This document shows, piece by piece, positions 15,665-22,877 of a stretch of 32,909 bases of DNA. The DNA comes from a virus, in the IMG/VR virus record IMGVR_UViG_3300009537_000091, positions 1 through 32,909 of that record; one strand, 5' to 3'. The notes beneath the pieces were generated by a model. It saw only the letters and a program-made list of their open reading frames with translations. It was not told where the DNA came from and did no database searches. Position 1 is the stretch's first letter. Each line of letters opens with the position of its first letter. Made by a program: the position numbers and the translations under genes.

Positions 15665-15956
15665 CGTGCTCGCGCAAGGCAACGTTTGGACGGCGCAAGT
15701 GGAACAGCGGGTGAACCGCTCGCGCACGGATTACCGGTGGAACGGCGAGAAGTATCTACCGGCCACCCCACAACCGCCGCTGGTGGAGTTCAGCGTGTTT
15801 GTGACTAACCTTAACCAACGGGTGACGGTGGAGTTTCCCGCGCAGGCCAACGCCAACGCACTCACCAACCGGCTCAATGCGGAAGTCCTCTCCACGCTGG
15901 CGCAACGAGGAACACCGACGGCGGGCAAACAACTCAAATGGATATCGGCCCGATGA
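15621..15956 (+). CDS. Small exported protein downstream of the fibre gene
   Basis: The 111-aa protein starts MKLSLWLLTGLLPLNVLAQG, a Sec signal with a VLA|QG site. The mature part includes VFVTNLNQRVTVEFPAQANA and a helix (ALTNRLNAEVLSTLAQRG). AGGAGGA lies before the ATG, inside the end of the fibre gene (44-bp overlap), so translation is deliberate. No family is recognised. It may be a partner or chaperone of the exported fibre. Confidence 0.75.
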   Translation: MKLSLWLLTGLLPLNVLAQGNVWTAQVEQRVNRSRTDYRWNGEKYLPATPQPPLVEFSVFVTNLNQRVTVEFPAQANANALTNRLNAEVLSTLAQRGTPTAGKQLKWISAR

Positions 15957-16264
15957 AATGGCTCGCACTCATTTTGCTGGCAGCAACCGGCGCGGTTCTG
16001 GCCTCGGCGCCGGTGGTCAAGGTCGCCATCTTGGAATATCTCGTCAGCGAAACCGTGATTGACGAAGTGAACGCCGTCACCAACACCACGCACCGCTACA
16101 TCTTCGGCACCGATGCGCCAGTCCTCGGCACGTCGCGGGGCGCGGTGGTGTTCAATACCCAACCCGACAGTCTTACGCTCTCCAATGCGGTCGTGGCCGG
16201 GACGCGGGCATTGATGAAACCGTTCGGGCTGGAATCGGCCACGGTGGAGGTGAAGCTGCCATGA
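15953..16264 (+). CDS. Small exported or membrane-anchored protein
   Basis: The 103-aa protein starts MKWLALILLAATGAVLASAP, a signal peptide with a possible VLA|SA site; without cleavage it would be a membrane anchor. The rest is a mixed alpha/beta domain (VVKVAILEYLVSETVIDEVN). I chose the ATG at 15953 because of the ATGA overlap; the ORF opens five codons earlier. No family is recognised. Confidence 0.72.
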   Translation: MKWLALILLAATGAVLASAPVVKVAILEYLVSETVIDEVNAVTNTTHRYIFGTDAPVLGTSRGAVVFNTQPDSLTLSNAVVAGTRALMKPFGLESATVEVKLP

Positions 16265-17703
16265 AGCGACTGCTAATTTTAGTGATTCTGTGGCCGCTGC
16301 TGGCGTTGGGTCAGGTCACGAACATTGCCACTGGCAACTGGACTAACTCGGCAACATGGGCCGGGTCAATAGTGCCAACCAACACCACCGCCGAAGCGGT
16401 AGTGACCGGCTACGTCGTCACGGTGTCGAGTAGCATCAATCCGTCAAATGTATGGTTGACTGGCGGTCAGATTACGAGGAGCGCGGGGAGTCCTTTGTTT
16501 AAGGGGACGTTAACAGTCAGCGGTGGCACGTTAAATCTCGGTGGCGGCGGCTGGTACGTCGCTGGAATCGGAACGGCAAATGGCGACCCAGCGGCACGAT
16601 TTGTCATTACCGGCGGCGTCGTCACCAATGGGTCGATTGGTGTACAATCTTATACTGGGTCCACAACCGTTGACTTTTCTGCGCTCGCCAATTCTCCCTA
16701 CCTATTCAACGTGCGCCTCGAAACGCAAGCCTCAGGCACCGGAGCACGGAATATTATCGTTACAAATGCAACCAATAGCGGCATCATCAATACTGAATTT
16801 ACCGGGCCAGCCGCCCATTCGGTTTTGATTTCAAATTGTACGCTTCGGAGCACTTCATGGCGCTTCGGTGGGAACTCCACCAACACGCTCGTCGTGGACA
16901 GCACCCTGACACTCCAAGGCGCGCTATACAACATCGGCGGGGCCAGCACCACCAGTTCTGTGATTCGGAGTACGCTTCTGTTTGTGGGTAGCGGAGCGTC
17001 GATGCCGATATCCCCTCGATACGCTTACGATTCTATCTTCGCAGCGACAAACCAAACTGCGAGCACGGGTATTTTACTAAACGGGTTGATCAGTTACTCC
17101 AACAACACCGTGCGGATCGAGAACGCAGCGTCCACGGCGGTTTATACTCCAACCGATGTTGGGGTTTCATATATTGATATTAGATCGGGTGGGACATACC
17201 GGGCATTTGGCCCTATCAACGCCAATGCGATTGATACCGCCGGTACGTTGCAGACTTCTGGTTTTCAGTTGACCGCCACCACCATCACCAATGCCGGCAC
17301 CATCGTCGCCAGCAACAGCACCATCGTTGTTGATCGCAGCTTCCACAACACTGGCGTATTCAGCCAAATGACGAGTGCCGTCCATTTCAATGTGTCCACG
17401 AACACGGCCACATCGAACCTCACCAACTACAACAACGTGGTCTGTACGCGAGCCGGGAAGACGGTCAACCTCACCAATGCGGCCATCACCATTGCCGGGG
17501 TGTTGACCTTCACCGGCAGTCCCGGCCTGCCGGTCGTGCTCGACGGCAACGGCGCGACCTTGACCCTTTCTACCGGCAGCGTCAACCCGTTTACGGCAGC
17601 GCGCAACCTGAACATTCAAGGTGCGATTGCCACGTTCAGCGATGGCAACCACGACCGGGCCAGCGGGCGCATCAACCTGTTGCCCGTGGGAGATAACCCG
17701 TGA
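16261..17703 (+). CDS. Exported beta-helix / G8-like adhesin or tailspike-like protein
   Basis: The 480-aa protein starts MKRLLILVILWPLLALGQV, a Sec signal with an ALG|QV site. Residues about 22-60 (NIATGNWTNSATWAGSIVP...VVTGYVVTV) follow the G8-type 'GNWsdpaTWggxxP...VtV' pattern. The remainder is a run of short Gly/Thr/Asn-rich turns (LTVSGGTLNLGGGG, TTITNAGTIVASNSTIVVD) expected of a right-handed parallel beta-helix. This would suit glycan binding or depolymerase activity, though no catalytic residues can be identified. It ends the exported block and overlaps the previous gene as ATGA. Confidence 0.78.
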   Translation: MKRLLILVILWPLLALGQVTNIATGNWTNSATWAGSIVPTNTTAEAVVTGYVVTVSSSINPSNVWLTGGQITRSAGSPLFKGTLTVSGGTLNLGGGGWYVAGIGTANGDPAARFVITGGVVTNGSIGVQSYTGSTTVDFSALANSPYLFNVRLETQASGTGARNIIVTNATNSGIINTEFTGPAAHSVLISNCTLRSTSWRFGGNSTNTLVVDSTLTLQGALYNIGGASTTSSVIRSTLLFVGSGASMPISPRYAYDSIFAATNQTASTGILLNGLISYSNNTVRIENAASTAVYTPTDVGVSYIDIRSGGTYRAFGPINANAIDTAGTLQTSGFQLTATTITNAGTIVASNSTIVVDRSFHNTGVFSQMTSAVHFNVSTNTATSNLTNYNNVVCTRAGKTVNLTNAAITIAGVLTFTGSPGLPVVLDGNGATLTLSTGSVNPFTAARNLNIQGAIATFSDGNHDRASGRINLLPVGDNP

Positions 17704-17716
17704 TAAAAAGGATACG

Positions 17717-18073
17717 ATGAGTCCCCAACACAATCAGACGTTACCGGAATGCCAAGTCAAGTTTGAGGCGGTGGACAAAGGATTTGAGCGACTGGAAGCC
17801 AAGATCGACCTTTTGCACGTAAGAATCTCCAACGGGATTGCCGACCGGATGCACGCTTTTGATGTTGACCTCGCGCTGCTGAAACAGGAACGCGCCCGGT
17901 CAAGTAGGATTGTGGCAACCGTCCAGACGGCGGTTGTCTCGGCGGTGGTGGGGTTGGCGGGGCTGTTCATCTCGCAGACGATCTCGTGGAACTATAAGCA
18001 GGCGGTGAAAGACCGGCAGGAGATGGAACAGCAACTCAAGAAGATTCTCAGTGAAGTCAAAGACATCCAATGA
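17717..18073 (+). CDS. Coiled-coil single-span membrane protein, XhlA/holin-like
   Basis: The 118-aa protein has an N-terminal amphipathic helix (CQVKFEAVDKGFERLEAKID), one membrane span at about residues 67-90 (VATVQTAVVSAVVGLAGLFI) and a charged C-terminal helix. This resembles the coiled-coil-plus-TM layout of XhlA-type lysis accessory proteins, though there the TM is nearer the C-terminus. AAGGA precedes the ATG at 17717. It opens the putative lysis/membrane block after the tail genes. Confidence 0.65.
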   Translation: MSPQHNQTLPECQVKFEAVDKGFERLEAKIDLLHVRISNGIADRMHAFDVDLALLKQERARSSRIVATVQTAVVSAVVGLAGLFISQTISWNYKQAVKDRQEMEQQLKKILSEVKDIQ

Positions 18074-18261
18074 GCAAACCGGAAACCATTGTCGGCAAGA
18101 TTGAGTTCGCGCCGGGCGGCAGCACCAGTGAATCGGTGTTGCGGGCTTTACTGGAAATGCGCGACGCGGAAATAGTGGCCGTGCGGAAAGAGCTAACGCG
18201 AACCCAACGGTTTCTCAAGGCCGCATACGACATGCTCGAAAATCGGCGGGTGCTGAAATGA
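18070..18261 (+). CDS. Small helical hypothetical protein
   Basis: The 63-aa protein (MSKPETIVGKIEFAPGGSTS) is mostly helical after residue 20 (ESVLRALLEMRDAEIVAVRK). It is joined by ATGA overlaps to both neighbours, which are membrane proteins. It has no membrane span and no recognised family. Confidence 0.62.
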   Translation: MSKPETIVGKIEFAPGGSTSESVLRALLEMRDAEIVAVRKELTRTQRFLKAAYDMLENRRVLK

Positions 18262-18833
18262 GTCCCGGCTACGACCAACATGCTGAACATTCGCTTGGCT
18301 GGATTGCCGTCAGTCTGATGCTGTTCGCGTTGATTGCCGGGTTGATGCTGTCCACCTGTGGGTGTGGCGGGGTGCTCCGGCAGACCCAACCGGTCATGCA
18401 GGCTGTGGAGAAGGTGGCCACGCGGTTGGAAGAAAAGACGCTGCCGGTGTTGGAAGTTGCGGTGGAACGGATGGGCGCGGCGGCCACGAACGTCGCGGCG
18501 CGCGTAGCGGTCTCGACGAAACATTCCGAGGAACGGCACAACTGGTTTATGGCGAAGTTGAACGAAGTCTGGCCATTCATCACGGCAATCCTCGGCGGGC
18601 TGGCGTTGTATGTCGGCGGTCGCTGGCACAAACACAAGACGCTGGTGGACGCCGGTCAACGGCAGGGCATCCTTTTCCGGCGGCTTGACCCCGAAACAGA
18701 GCTTGAGCGGGAACTGGTGAAGTCCGATGTGCTGGCTTCTTACGTTGCCAAACTCGCGGCGCAGGACAAACCGGCGGGCACCCCGCCACAATCCTTGAAT
18801 CAACCGGTCAACTCCGTTACTGTCGCGCCATGA
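18258..18833 (+). CDS. Two-span membrane protein of the putative lysis block
   Basis: The 191-aa protein has a first hydrophobic segment at about residues 14-34 (WIAVSLMLFALIAGLMLSTC) followed by CGCGG. That is reminiscent of, but not strictly, a lipobox. A helical middle (QPVMQAVEKVATRLEEKTLP) and a second span at about 109-126 (WPFITAILGGLALYVGG) follow. The C-terminus is charged then Pro-rich. Candidates are a holin or spanin-like protein. It overlaps both neighbours as ATGA. No catalytic motif is seen. Confidence 0.62.
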   Translation: MSPGYDQHAEHSLGWIAVSLMLFALIAGLMLSTCGCGGVLRQTQPVMQAVEKVATRLEEKTLPVLEVAVERMGAAATNVAARVAVSTKHSEERHNWFMAKLNEVWPFITAILGGLALYVGGRWHKHKTLVDAGQRQGILFRRLDPETELERELVKSDVLASYVAKLAAQDKPAGTPPQSLNQPVNSVTVAP

Positions 18834-19120
18834 AACCGATTGAATCAGAGTTCAAGAAAGACGGCTACCAGTTCCGGTTGATTGATCGGGTGGGCGACTT
18901 CGGCCTATTCCGTAAGACCAAAGGTGAGGCCGTGGAATCGTTCGAGGTAGTCAAAATCCAGAAGTGCAAGGCGCACACCTGGCCGGATGGCCGGACAACC
19001 GAAGCTCGCGAATCCATGCCCTGCTCGGAGCAGTGGGGTACTTATGGCTGGACGCATAACACGATTCAGGCGGCTAGACAGTGTTTAGGGGTCAAAAGCG
19101 TCTTAACGGCCACCGCCTAG
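18830..19120 (+). CDS. Hypothetical protein
   Basis: The 96-aa protein (MKPIESEFKKDGYQFRLIDR) has the layout of small phage proteins with a GDFGLFRK strand pair and a W/C-rich end (SEQWGTYGWTHNTIQAA). No family is named. It is coupled by ATGA to the membrane protein before it. A 52-nt gap follows that contains a weak GGTTA/TAACC hairpin, so it may end a sub-operon. Confidence 0.62.
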   Translation: MKPIESEFKKDGYQFRLIDRVGDFGLFRKTKGEAVESFEVVKIQKCKAHTWPDGRTTEARESMPCSEQWGTYGWTHNTIQAARQCLGVKSVLTATA

Positions 19121-19172
19121 AGAACCAGAAGGGGTTACAGGCCTAACCAGAACCAACCAAAGAGAGGAAACC

Positions 19173-19643
19173 ATGAAGAAACTAATCACCGTAACACTTG
19201 CGGCGTTTATCGTCGCAATCTCCGCACAGGCACAGGAATCCGCCAAACCGCAACCAGCGTGGTTTAAGGTGGCCTTGACCTTGCTCGACAAATCGCCGGC
19301 CAAGCAGATTCACTTCTCCGGCGTGTACCTCGCCGACCTCGACACCCAAAAGATTCACCGGGGCGGCGTCGCGGTGGAGTATTCGTTGCTCGACTGGCGC
19401 GTGAAAGATTGGATTGAAGGCAAGGCCGGCCCCGCAGTCGTCACCCCGGCGGACTTGGAACATCTGTTTGTCGGCATCGCGACCACGCTGTCACTGGTCA
19501 AGGACGGCGCACCGGAACGCTGGATTGCCGACCGGACACCGGTCAAGGAAGCCTCACGGTTCTACCTGTTCATCGTCGGCGGCAGCCAAGTGGACAAGTC
19601 GAACGCCTTTGTTGCCGGCGGCGCTGGTGTGAAGTTTTGGTGA
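19173..19643 (+). CDS. Exported protein with Sec signal peptide, near the end of the late operon
   Basis: The 156-aa protein starts MKKLITVTLAAFIVAISAQAQ, a clear signal peptide with an AQA|QE cleavage site near residue 20. The mature region (FKVALTLLDKSPAKQIHFSG, EYSLLDWRVKDWIEG, FVAGGAGVKFW at the end) suggests a small beta-barrel or outer-membrane-type fold ending in an aromatic residue, but this is inference. AGAGAGGAAA precedes the ATG. It is the seventh signal-peptide protein of the late region. No muralytic motif is visible. Confidence 0.8.
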   Translation: MKKLITVTLAAFIVAISAQAQESAKPQPAWFKVALTLLDKSPAKQIHFSGVYLADLDTQKIHRGGVAVEYSLLDWRVKDWIEGKAGPAVVTPADLEHLFVGIATTLSLVKDGAPERWIADRTPVKEASRFYLFIVGGSQVDKSNAFVAGGAGVKFW

Positions 19644-19647
19644 AGCC

Positions 19648-19773
19648 GTGTCTGACCTGCTCCTAATCATCCTCGGCGGCGTGGCGGGGTTTCTCCTCTC
19701 CACGCTGCTCTGGGCCCGGTGTTGTACCGGCTGCCGGCTCCGGCGGTTCCGGATGATGTGCGGTGAGGATTAA
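19648..19773 (+). CDS. 41-aa membrane peptide at the end of the late operon
   Basis: A GTG-started ORF (MSDLLLIILGGVAGFLLSTL) has one membrane span in residues 3-22 followed by a basic Cys-rich tail (CCTGCRLRRFR). It begins 4 nt after the preceding stop, and its end overlaps the convergent minus-strand gene by 4 bp. No strong Shine-Dalgarno sequence is seen. A small late membrane peptide could take part in lysis; this is conjecture. Confidence 0.45.
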   Translation: MSDLLLIILGGVAGFLLSTLLWARCCTGCRLRRFRMMCGED

Positions 19774-19976
19774 GCCAACGGTTGCAGCGACCGGTAGTGG
19801 CTAGTCACTGAGTCCCAAGTCCGGCCCAGCTTCTCCGCCAGCAGTTTAACCGGCACCTTGCCGTAAAACTGCCGAACTAAGTCCGATTCCGCTGCCGTCC
19901 ATGCCTTGTTCCGGGGCCGGTGCGCTTTGGCGGCAGCCTCAAGATCGCGCGCCAACACCGCAAGGTCAACCTGCAT
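19770..19976 (-). CDS. Myb/SANT-like DNA-binding protein
   Basis: The 68-aa protein has NKAWTAAESDLVRQFYGKVP followed by LLAEKLGRTWDSVTSHYRSL. This is the W...E...L...Y..V....LA..LgRt..sV..R pattern of SANT/Myb-like helix-turn-helix domains found in small phage regulators. The start at 19976 shares one base with the upstream stop (TAATG). It is the last gene of the long minus-strand early operon and converges on the late operon. Confidence 0.68.
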   Translation of the reverse strand: MQVDLAVLARDLEAAAKAHRPRNKAWTAAESDLVRQFYGKVPVKLLAEKLGRTWDSVTSHYRSLQPLA

Positions 19977-20764
19977 TACACCCGCAGCGCGGCGCGCCTT
20001 GCCTGAACCTCTAGCAGTACTGGTTCCCACGAATAGCCTCCCTTGTTGACGGTGAACACCACAAAACCGAAATCCACAGTACCCGAACATTGCCGGGTGC
20101 CATAGTTGCTACCCAACCCTTGCAGGGCCGGGGTCGTCATCGCCAGCCAACCCCGGCCACCGGCGTAGTCGTAGTAGTGAACGTGCGACCGCACCAGTAC
20201 GTCGGCATTAGGGAAGCCGCTGTGTTCCGCCCATAACTGCGCCCACAGATGTTCGCGCGCAATGGCGGTATGTCTGCCGTGCGGCACGCCGCTGCTCCCG
20301 ACCTTATGTTTGAAATCAAACGTCACGCCCTCGCACTCTAGGTATTCGTGCCCGCCAATCTTCGCCCCGAAGAACTCGGCAATGTTATACTCGAAGTCCT
20401 CCCCCTCGGCTCCGGTGTGGTACGGCGTCCCATAGGTCATCAACAACGTGGTCTTGGCTGATAGTGACCGCCCGATAGCTTTCTTGGCAATGTCCACTTG
20501 TTCGTTCCGGTCGGCAGTGACCGCCTCGCAACTGCCGCCACGGGTGCCCTTGCCATCAATACAATCACCGTTCCAAACTGCGACATCGAACGGGCCGTGC
20601 TTGCGGATGGCGTTGCAATAGAACTCCCAATAGGCTCGCTGGTACTTGGCAATCCGGCGCAAGTGCGGCGTGGGATGCTTCGGGTCAAGCTGCCAGCCCG
20701 GTGGCGTGAGGCCAACGATATGCCCGCAGTGTGGATCACTAAATACGCCTATCCGTTTGCTCAT
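19976..20764 (-). CDS. Calcineurin-like metallophosphoesterase
   Basis: The 262-aa protein has the family's metal ligands in order: D10-x-H12 (VFSDPHCGH), GD at 66-67 (WNGDCIDG), a GTPYH block (H116), and a late SHVH (H194, H196). It would hydrolyse a phosphodiester or phosphomonoester; the substrate cannot be read. The ATG at 20764 follows AAGGAG by 5 nt and forms an ATGA with the tiny ORF upstream. No signal peptide, so it is cytoplasmic. Such enzymes occur in phage early regions, possibly in nucleic-acid processing. Confidence 0.87.
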   Translation of the reverse strand: MSKRIGVFSDPHCGHIVGLTPPGWQLDPKHPTPHLRRIAKYQRAYWEFYCNAIRKHGPFDVAVWNGDCIDGKGTRGGSCEAVTADRNEQVDIAKKAIGRSLSAKTTLLMTYGTPYHTGAEGEDFEYNIAEFFGAKIGGHEYLECEGVTFDFKHKVGSSGVPHGRHTAIAREHLWAQLWAEHSGFPNADVLVRSHVHYYDYAGGRGWLAMTTPALQGLGSNYGTRQCSGTVDFGFVVFTVNKGGYSWEPVLLEVQARRAALRV

Positions 20765-20865
20765 TCATTCTCCTTGGTTGTGCAGCTTGGTTTCTCCGGC
20801 AACTCTACCGGGCCAATCGTGTCCTCATCGTCGTCATCCAGCCATAGCCCGTCCACGTCGCTCAC
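20761..20865 (-). CDS. 34-aa acidic micro-protein
   Basis: A GTG-started ORF (MSDVDGLWLDDDDEDTIGPV) encodes 34 aa with eleven Asp/Glu in the first 25 residues. It overlaps the upstream gene as GTGA and the metallophosphoesterase as ATGA, so it neatly bridges the two. Its 3' end carries the Shine-Dalgarno AAGGAG of the downstream gene. Function is unknown. Confidence 0.5.
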   Translation of the reverse strand: MSDVDGLWLDDDDEDTIGPVELPEKPSCTTKENE

Positions 20866-21275
20866 GGTTGCCCCTGCTTTCGGCACTCGGCAAGTTGGCG
20901 TTGCAGGTCGGAAACCTGTTTCTCGGCGGCGAGTAGTGCTTCGTGTCTGTCGTCCTCAAGCAACACCATATTCGATTGCTCTGACATTGTTGCCTCCAAC
21001 TCCCTGACCCGTTCCCGCAGCTTGGCGTGGGCGGATTCAGCAACCTCGGCGCGGTGCAGCCAGACAAGAAGGTTCTCAAAAACTACGCGCAATCCGAGTT
21101 CAGACGCCTGCTTTGCCGCCGACTTCCTTGCACAGCTTACACAGAGCCATTCGTGGTCTCCATCATCAAACACTTGCTTCACCCAAGCTGTACCGCCTTT
21201 AAGTTTTGGTTCGGGCTTGGTTGTCCGGCAATAACAGCACCGGAGCGGCTCACTCACCTTGATAGGCTCAGTCAT
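20862..21275 (-). CDS. Zinc-finger plus coiled-coil hypothetical protein
   Basis: The 137-aa protein begins with a four-cysteine finger (RCCYCRTTKP ... WLCVSCARK, residues about 12-50) and continues into a coiled coil (residues 70-135, HAKLRERVRELEATMSEQSN). It may bind nucleic acid and dimerise. No family is known. It lies 15 nt after the next upstream gene. Confidence 0.65.
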   Translation of the reverse strand: MTEPIKVSEPLRCCYCRTTKPEPKLKGGTAWVKQVFDDGDHEWLCVSCARKSAAKQASELGLRVVFENLLVWLHRAEVAESAHAKLRERVRELEATMSEQSNMVLLEDDRHEALLAAEKQVSDLQRQLAECRKQGQP

Positions 21276-21290
21276 TTCCTCACCCCTTTC

Positions 21291-21530
21291 TTATTTGCAG
21301 TCCTCCCAATATCGTTCCACCGCCGCCCGCAGGTTGGCCGGTCTTGGGCCAAACCGGTGCCACTTCACCCGGCATTTCTCGCATCGCCAGTAACACACCC
21401 CGTCGTATATCCCGACCACCTCCACCCCGGTCACGCTGGCCGACGAATGACACCGGGGACATTCCTCCGTGTCACGCCTCGGCTTCTGGCCGCCAAACAG
21501 TATCTCAAACCCGTCAGGTAGGTCGCTCAT
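21291..21530 (-). CDS. Zinc-ribbon hypothetical protein
   Basis: The 79-aa protein has CPRCHSSASVTG near residue 24 and CYWRCEKCRVKWHRFGP near residue 46, a four-cysteine ribbon typical of small phage and restriction-associated proteins. It ends with a helix (LRAAVERYWEDCK). It is coupled by ATGA to the gene upstream. Confidence 0.7.
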   Translation of the reverse strand: MSDLPDGFEILFGGQKPRRDTEECPRCHSSASVTGVEVVGIYDGVCYWRCEKCRVKWHRFGPRPANLRAAVERYWEDCK

Positions 21531-21781
21531 TCGTAGTACCTCCTTAGTATGGTTAATCTTCGCATGGTATCGCGTAAACTCCGCAACTCAAACGTGCTGC
21601 GCTCGCCGGTCAGCCGGTCGGTGACAGTGACCGCAAACCGGTTCCAACGCACCATGCGCGGCTCCGGTTCCCGGCTCAGGCGGATTTCGGCAAGGGCGGC
21701 ATTCCCAAGTGCTGCCGTCCGCTTATCCCATGCACGGAAGTCGCGCTTCCGCCTAGCTTTGCGTTTTGGGAGTGCCGTCAT
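21527..21781 (-). CDS. Basic hypothetical protein
   Basis: The 84-aa protein is strongly basic (MTALPKRKARRKRDFRAWDK) with the C-terminal block DRLTGERSTFELRSLRDTMR. It probably binds nucleic acid, judging only by charge. The Shine-Dalgarno sequence is weak. Twenty-five nucleotides separate it from the gene upstream. Confidence 0.62.
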   Translation of the reverse strand: MTALPKRKARRKRDFRAWDKRTAALGNAALAEIRLSREPEPRMVRWNRFAVTVTDRLTGERSTFELRSLRDTMRRLTILRRYYE

Positions 21782-21806
21782 TTCATCATATCCGGTCTGT
21801 TCGGCA

Positions 21807-22142
21807 CTACTTGCCTCCCAGCCGTGAGAGCACCGCGTCAGCGATGCGATCTATCTGCGATTGGCTCAGCCGTAGCTCGGTCGGTTGCGGCTCCGGTATC
21901 GGTTCAGCTGCTGGCGCGTTCACGATCCGCTCTTTCACTTCTTCCACGTCAGTACGGAAGTAGAGCACCGAGAAGGCGCGTTCCGTTTCGCCTGCGCTCG
22001 GTATTTCCACACGCACGGCTTGCTTTTGCAGTCTCATTTGCTTGTGGCCGCTCCTCCCATCATAGAGGTAGTCCATTGCTGCCGCCTCTGTCATCATGCC
22101 GAGTGCCAGTAGTTTATCTTTCACTTCTTGGTGTCCGTTCAT
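21807..22142 (-). CDS. Hypothetical protein
   Basis: The 111-aa protein (MNGHQEVKDKLLALGMMTEA) is helical at both ends with a Pro-rich linker (APAAEPIPEPQPTE, residues 77-90). It ends in a short helix, QSQIDRIADAVLSRLGG, which resembles a docking tail. The linker-plus-terminal-helix form suggests a protein partner. It overlaps the upstream gene as ATGA. Confidence 0.65.
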   Translation of the reverse strand: MNGHQEVKDKLLALGMMTEAAAMDYLYDGRSGHKQMRLQKQAVRVEIPSAGETERAFSVLYFRTDVEEVKERIVNAPAAEPIPEPQPTELRLSQSQIDRIADAVLSRLGGK

Positions 22143-22456
22143 TGTTCTTTCCTTTCGTTTGTTTGTTGTTTATCGGAGTGCCGAACCACGGGCTGGAGCG
22201 AACGCGCAGGAGCGCGTCGCTCATCCCGGACGTTGTGCGTCAGACGTTCGCGCAGTGATTCTACTTCTTGCGCCAGTGCCAGTATTAGCCCGTCTCCGCA
22301 GCAGTCCCGCCACGGTTCATCGTAGCGCAGTGCGTGGACATGGCCGGTCTTTTCTTGGATGACGGTATATTTTCCATCACCCACAGAGACGCACAACAAT
22401 CTCTCTGGAGCTAACGGGCGACCCGCCGCTCCGGTTGTGTTTTCAGTAGTTTCCAT
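22139..22456 (-). CDS. Hypothetical protein
   Basis: The protein is 105 aa from the ATG at 22456 (METTENTTGAAGRPLAPERL) or 111 aa from a GTG at 22474 that would overlap the previous gene by 8 bp. Both are possible. The middle reads LLCVSVGDGKYTVIQEKTGH, a beta-hairpin, followed by a helix LILALAQEVESLRERL and a basic end. No family is recognised. Confidence 0.6.
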   Translation of the reverse strand: METTENTTGAAGRPLAPERLLCVSVGDGKYTVIQEKTGHVHALRYDEPWRDCCGDGLILALAQEVESLRERLTHNVRDERRAPARSLQPVVRHSDKQQTNERKEQ

Positions 22457-22466
22457 GATGTTCTTT

Positions 22467-22877
22467 CTAGCCACGGTCGCCGTCCGCCCGTAGCTCAGTT
22501 CGGTCGTTCGCCATACTGAGCAGTATGTCAGCGTGGCACATTTCGTTTTTCTTGCACCAGCACGCGAGATTTCGCCCCCGTAGTTCCGTGAGAGCGTGGC
22601 CGCGATTGATGCGCCCTTGTTGCAGTGCGTGCCGGTAGAGTGTCACGGCCATTTCGTTTGTCGTAGGTCGGTTCTCTGTCCATTCATCCCGCCCGATGCC
22701 GGCGAGTATTGCCGTGTTGATTCCACACTGCGATTGCACCGGCACTCCCACCTTGTACGGATTGCCCCACTTGCTCGGTCGCGCCACATTTACCGCCGTG
22801 CGATTGTTCAGTAAGATGCTGGCGTGTTGCAGGTTGTAGCCTGCCGTGCGTTCAAGTCGCATTCGCTGAGGCTTCAC
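22467..22877 (-). CDS. DUF4326 domain protein
   Basis: The 136-aa protein has the DUF4326 landmarks NVARPSKWGNPYKVG, TLYRHALQQG, and LRGRNLACWCKKNEMCHADI. The ARPSKWGNP start and the CWC...CHAD end may form a metal site. The biochemical role of the family is not established as far as I know. I use GTG at 22877 (GTGA overlap with the methyltransferase stop, AAGGG upstream). A longer start at 22937 would overlap the methyltransferase. Confidence 0.85.
   Translation of the reverse strand: MKPQRMRLERTAGYNLQHASILLNNRTAVNVARPSKWGNPYKVGVPVQSQCGINTAILAGIGRDEWTENRPTTNEMAVTLYRHALQQGRINRGHALTELRGRNLACWCKKNEMCHADILLSMANDRTELRADGDRG

Noticed and set aside
16261-17703. Pectate-lyase or glycoside hydrolase call for the beta-helix-like protein
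   Set aside because: The repeat composition fits a beta-helix, but no catalytic triad or lyase motif can be identified, so no enzyme activity is claimed.
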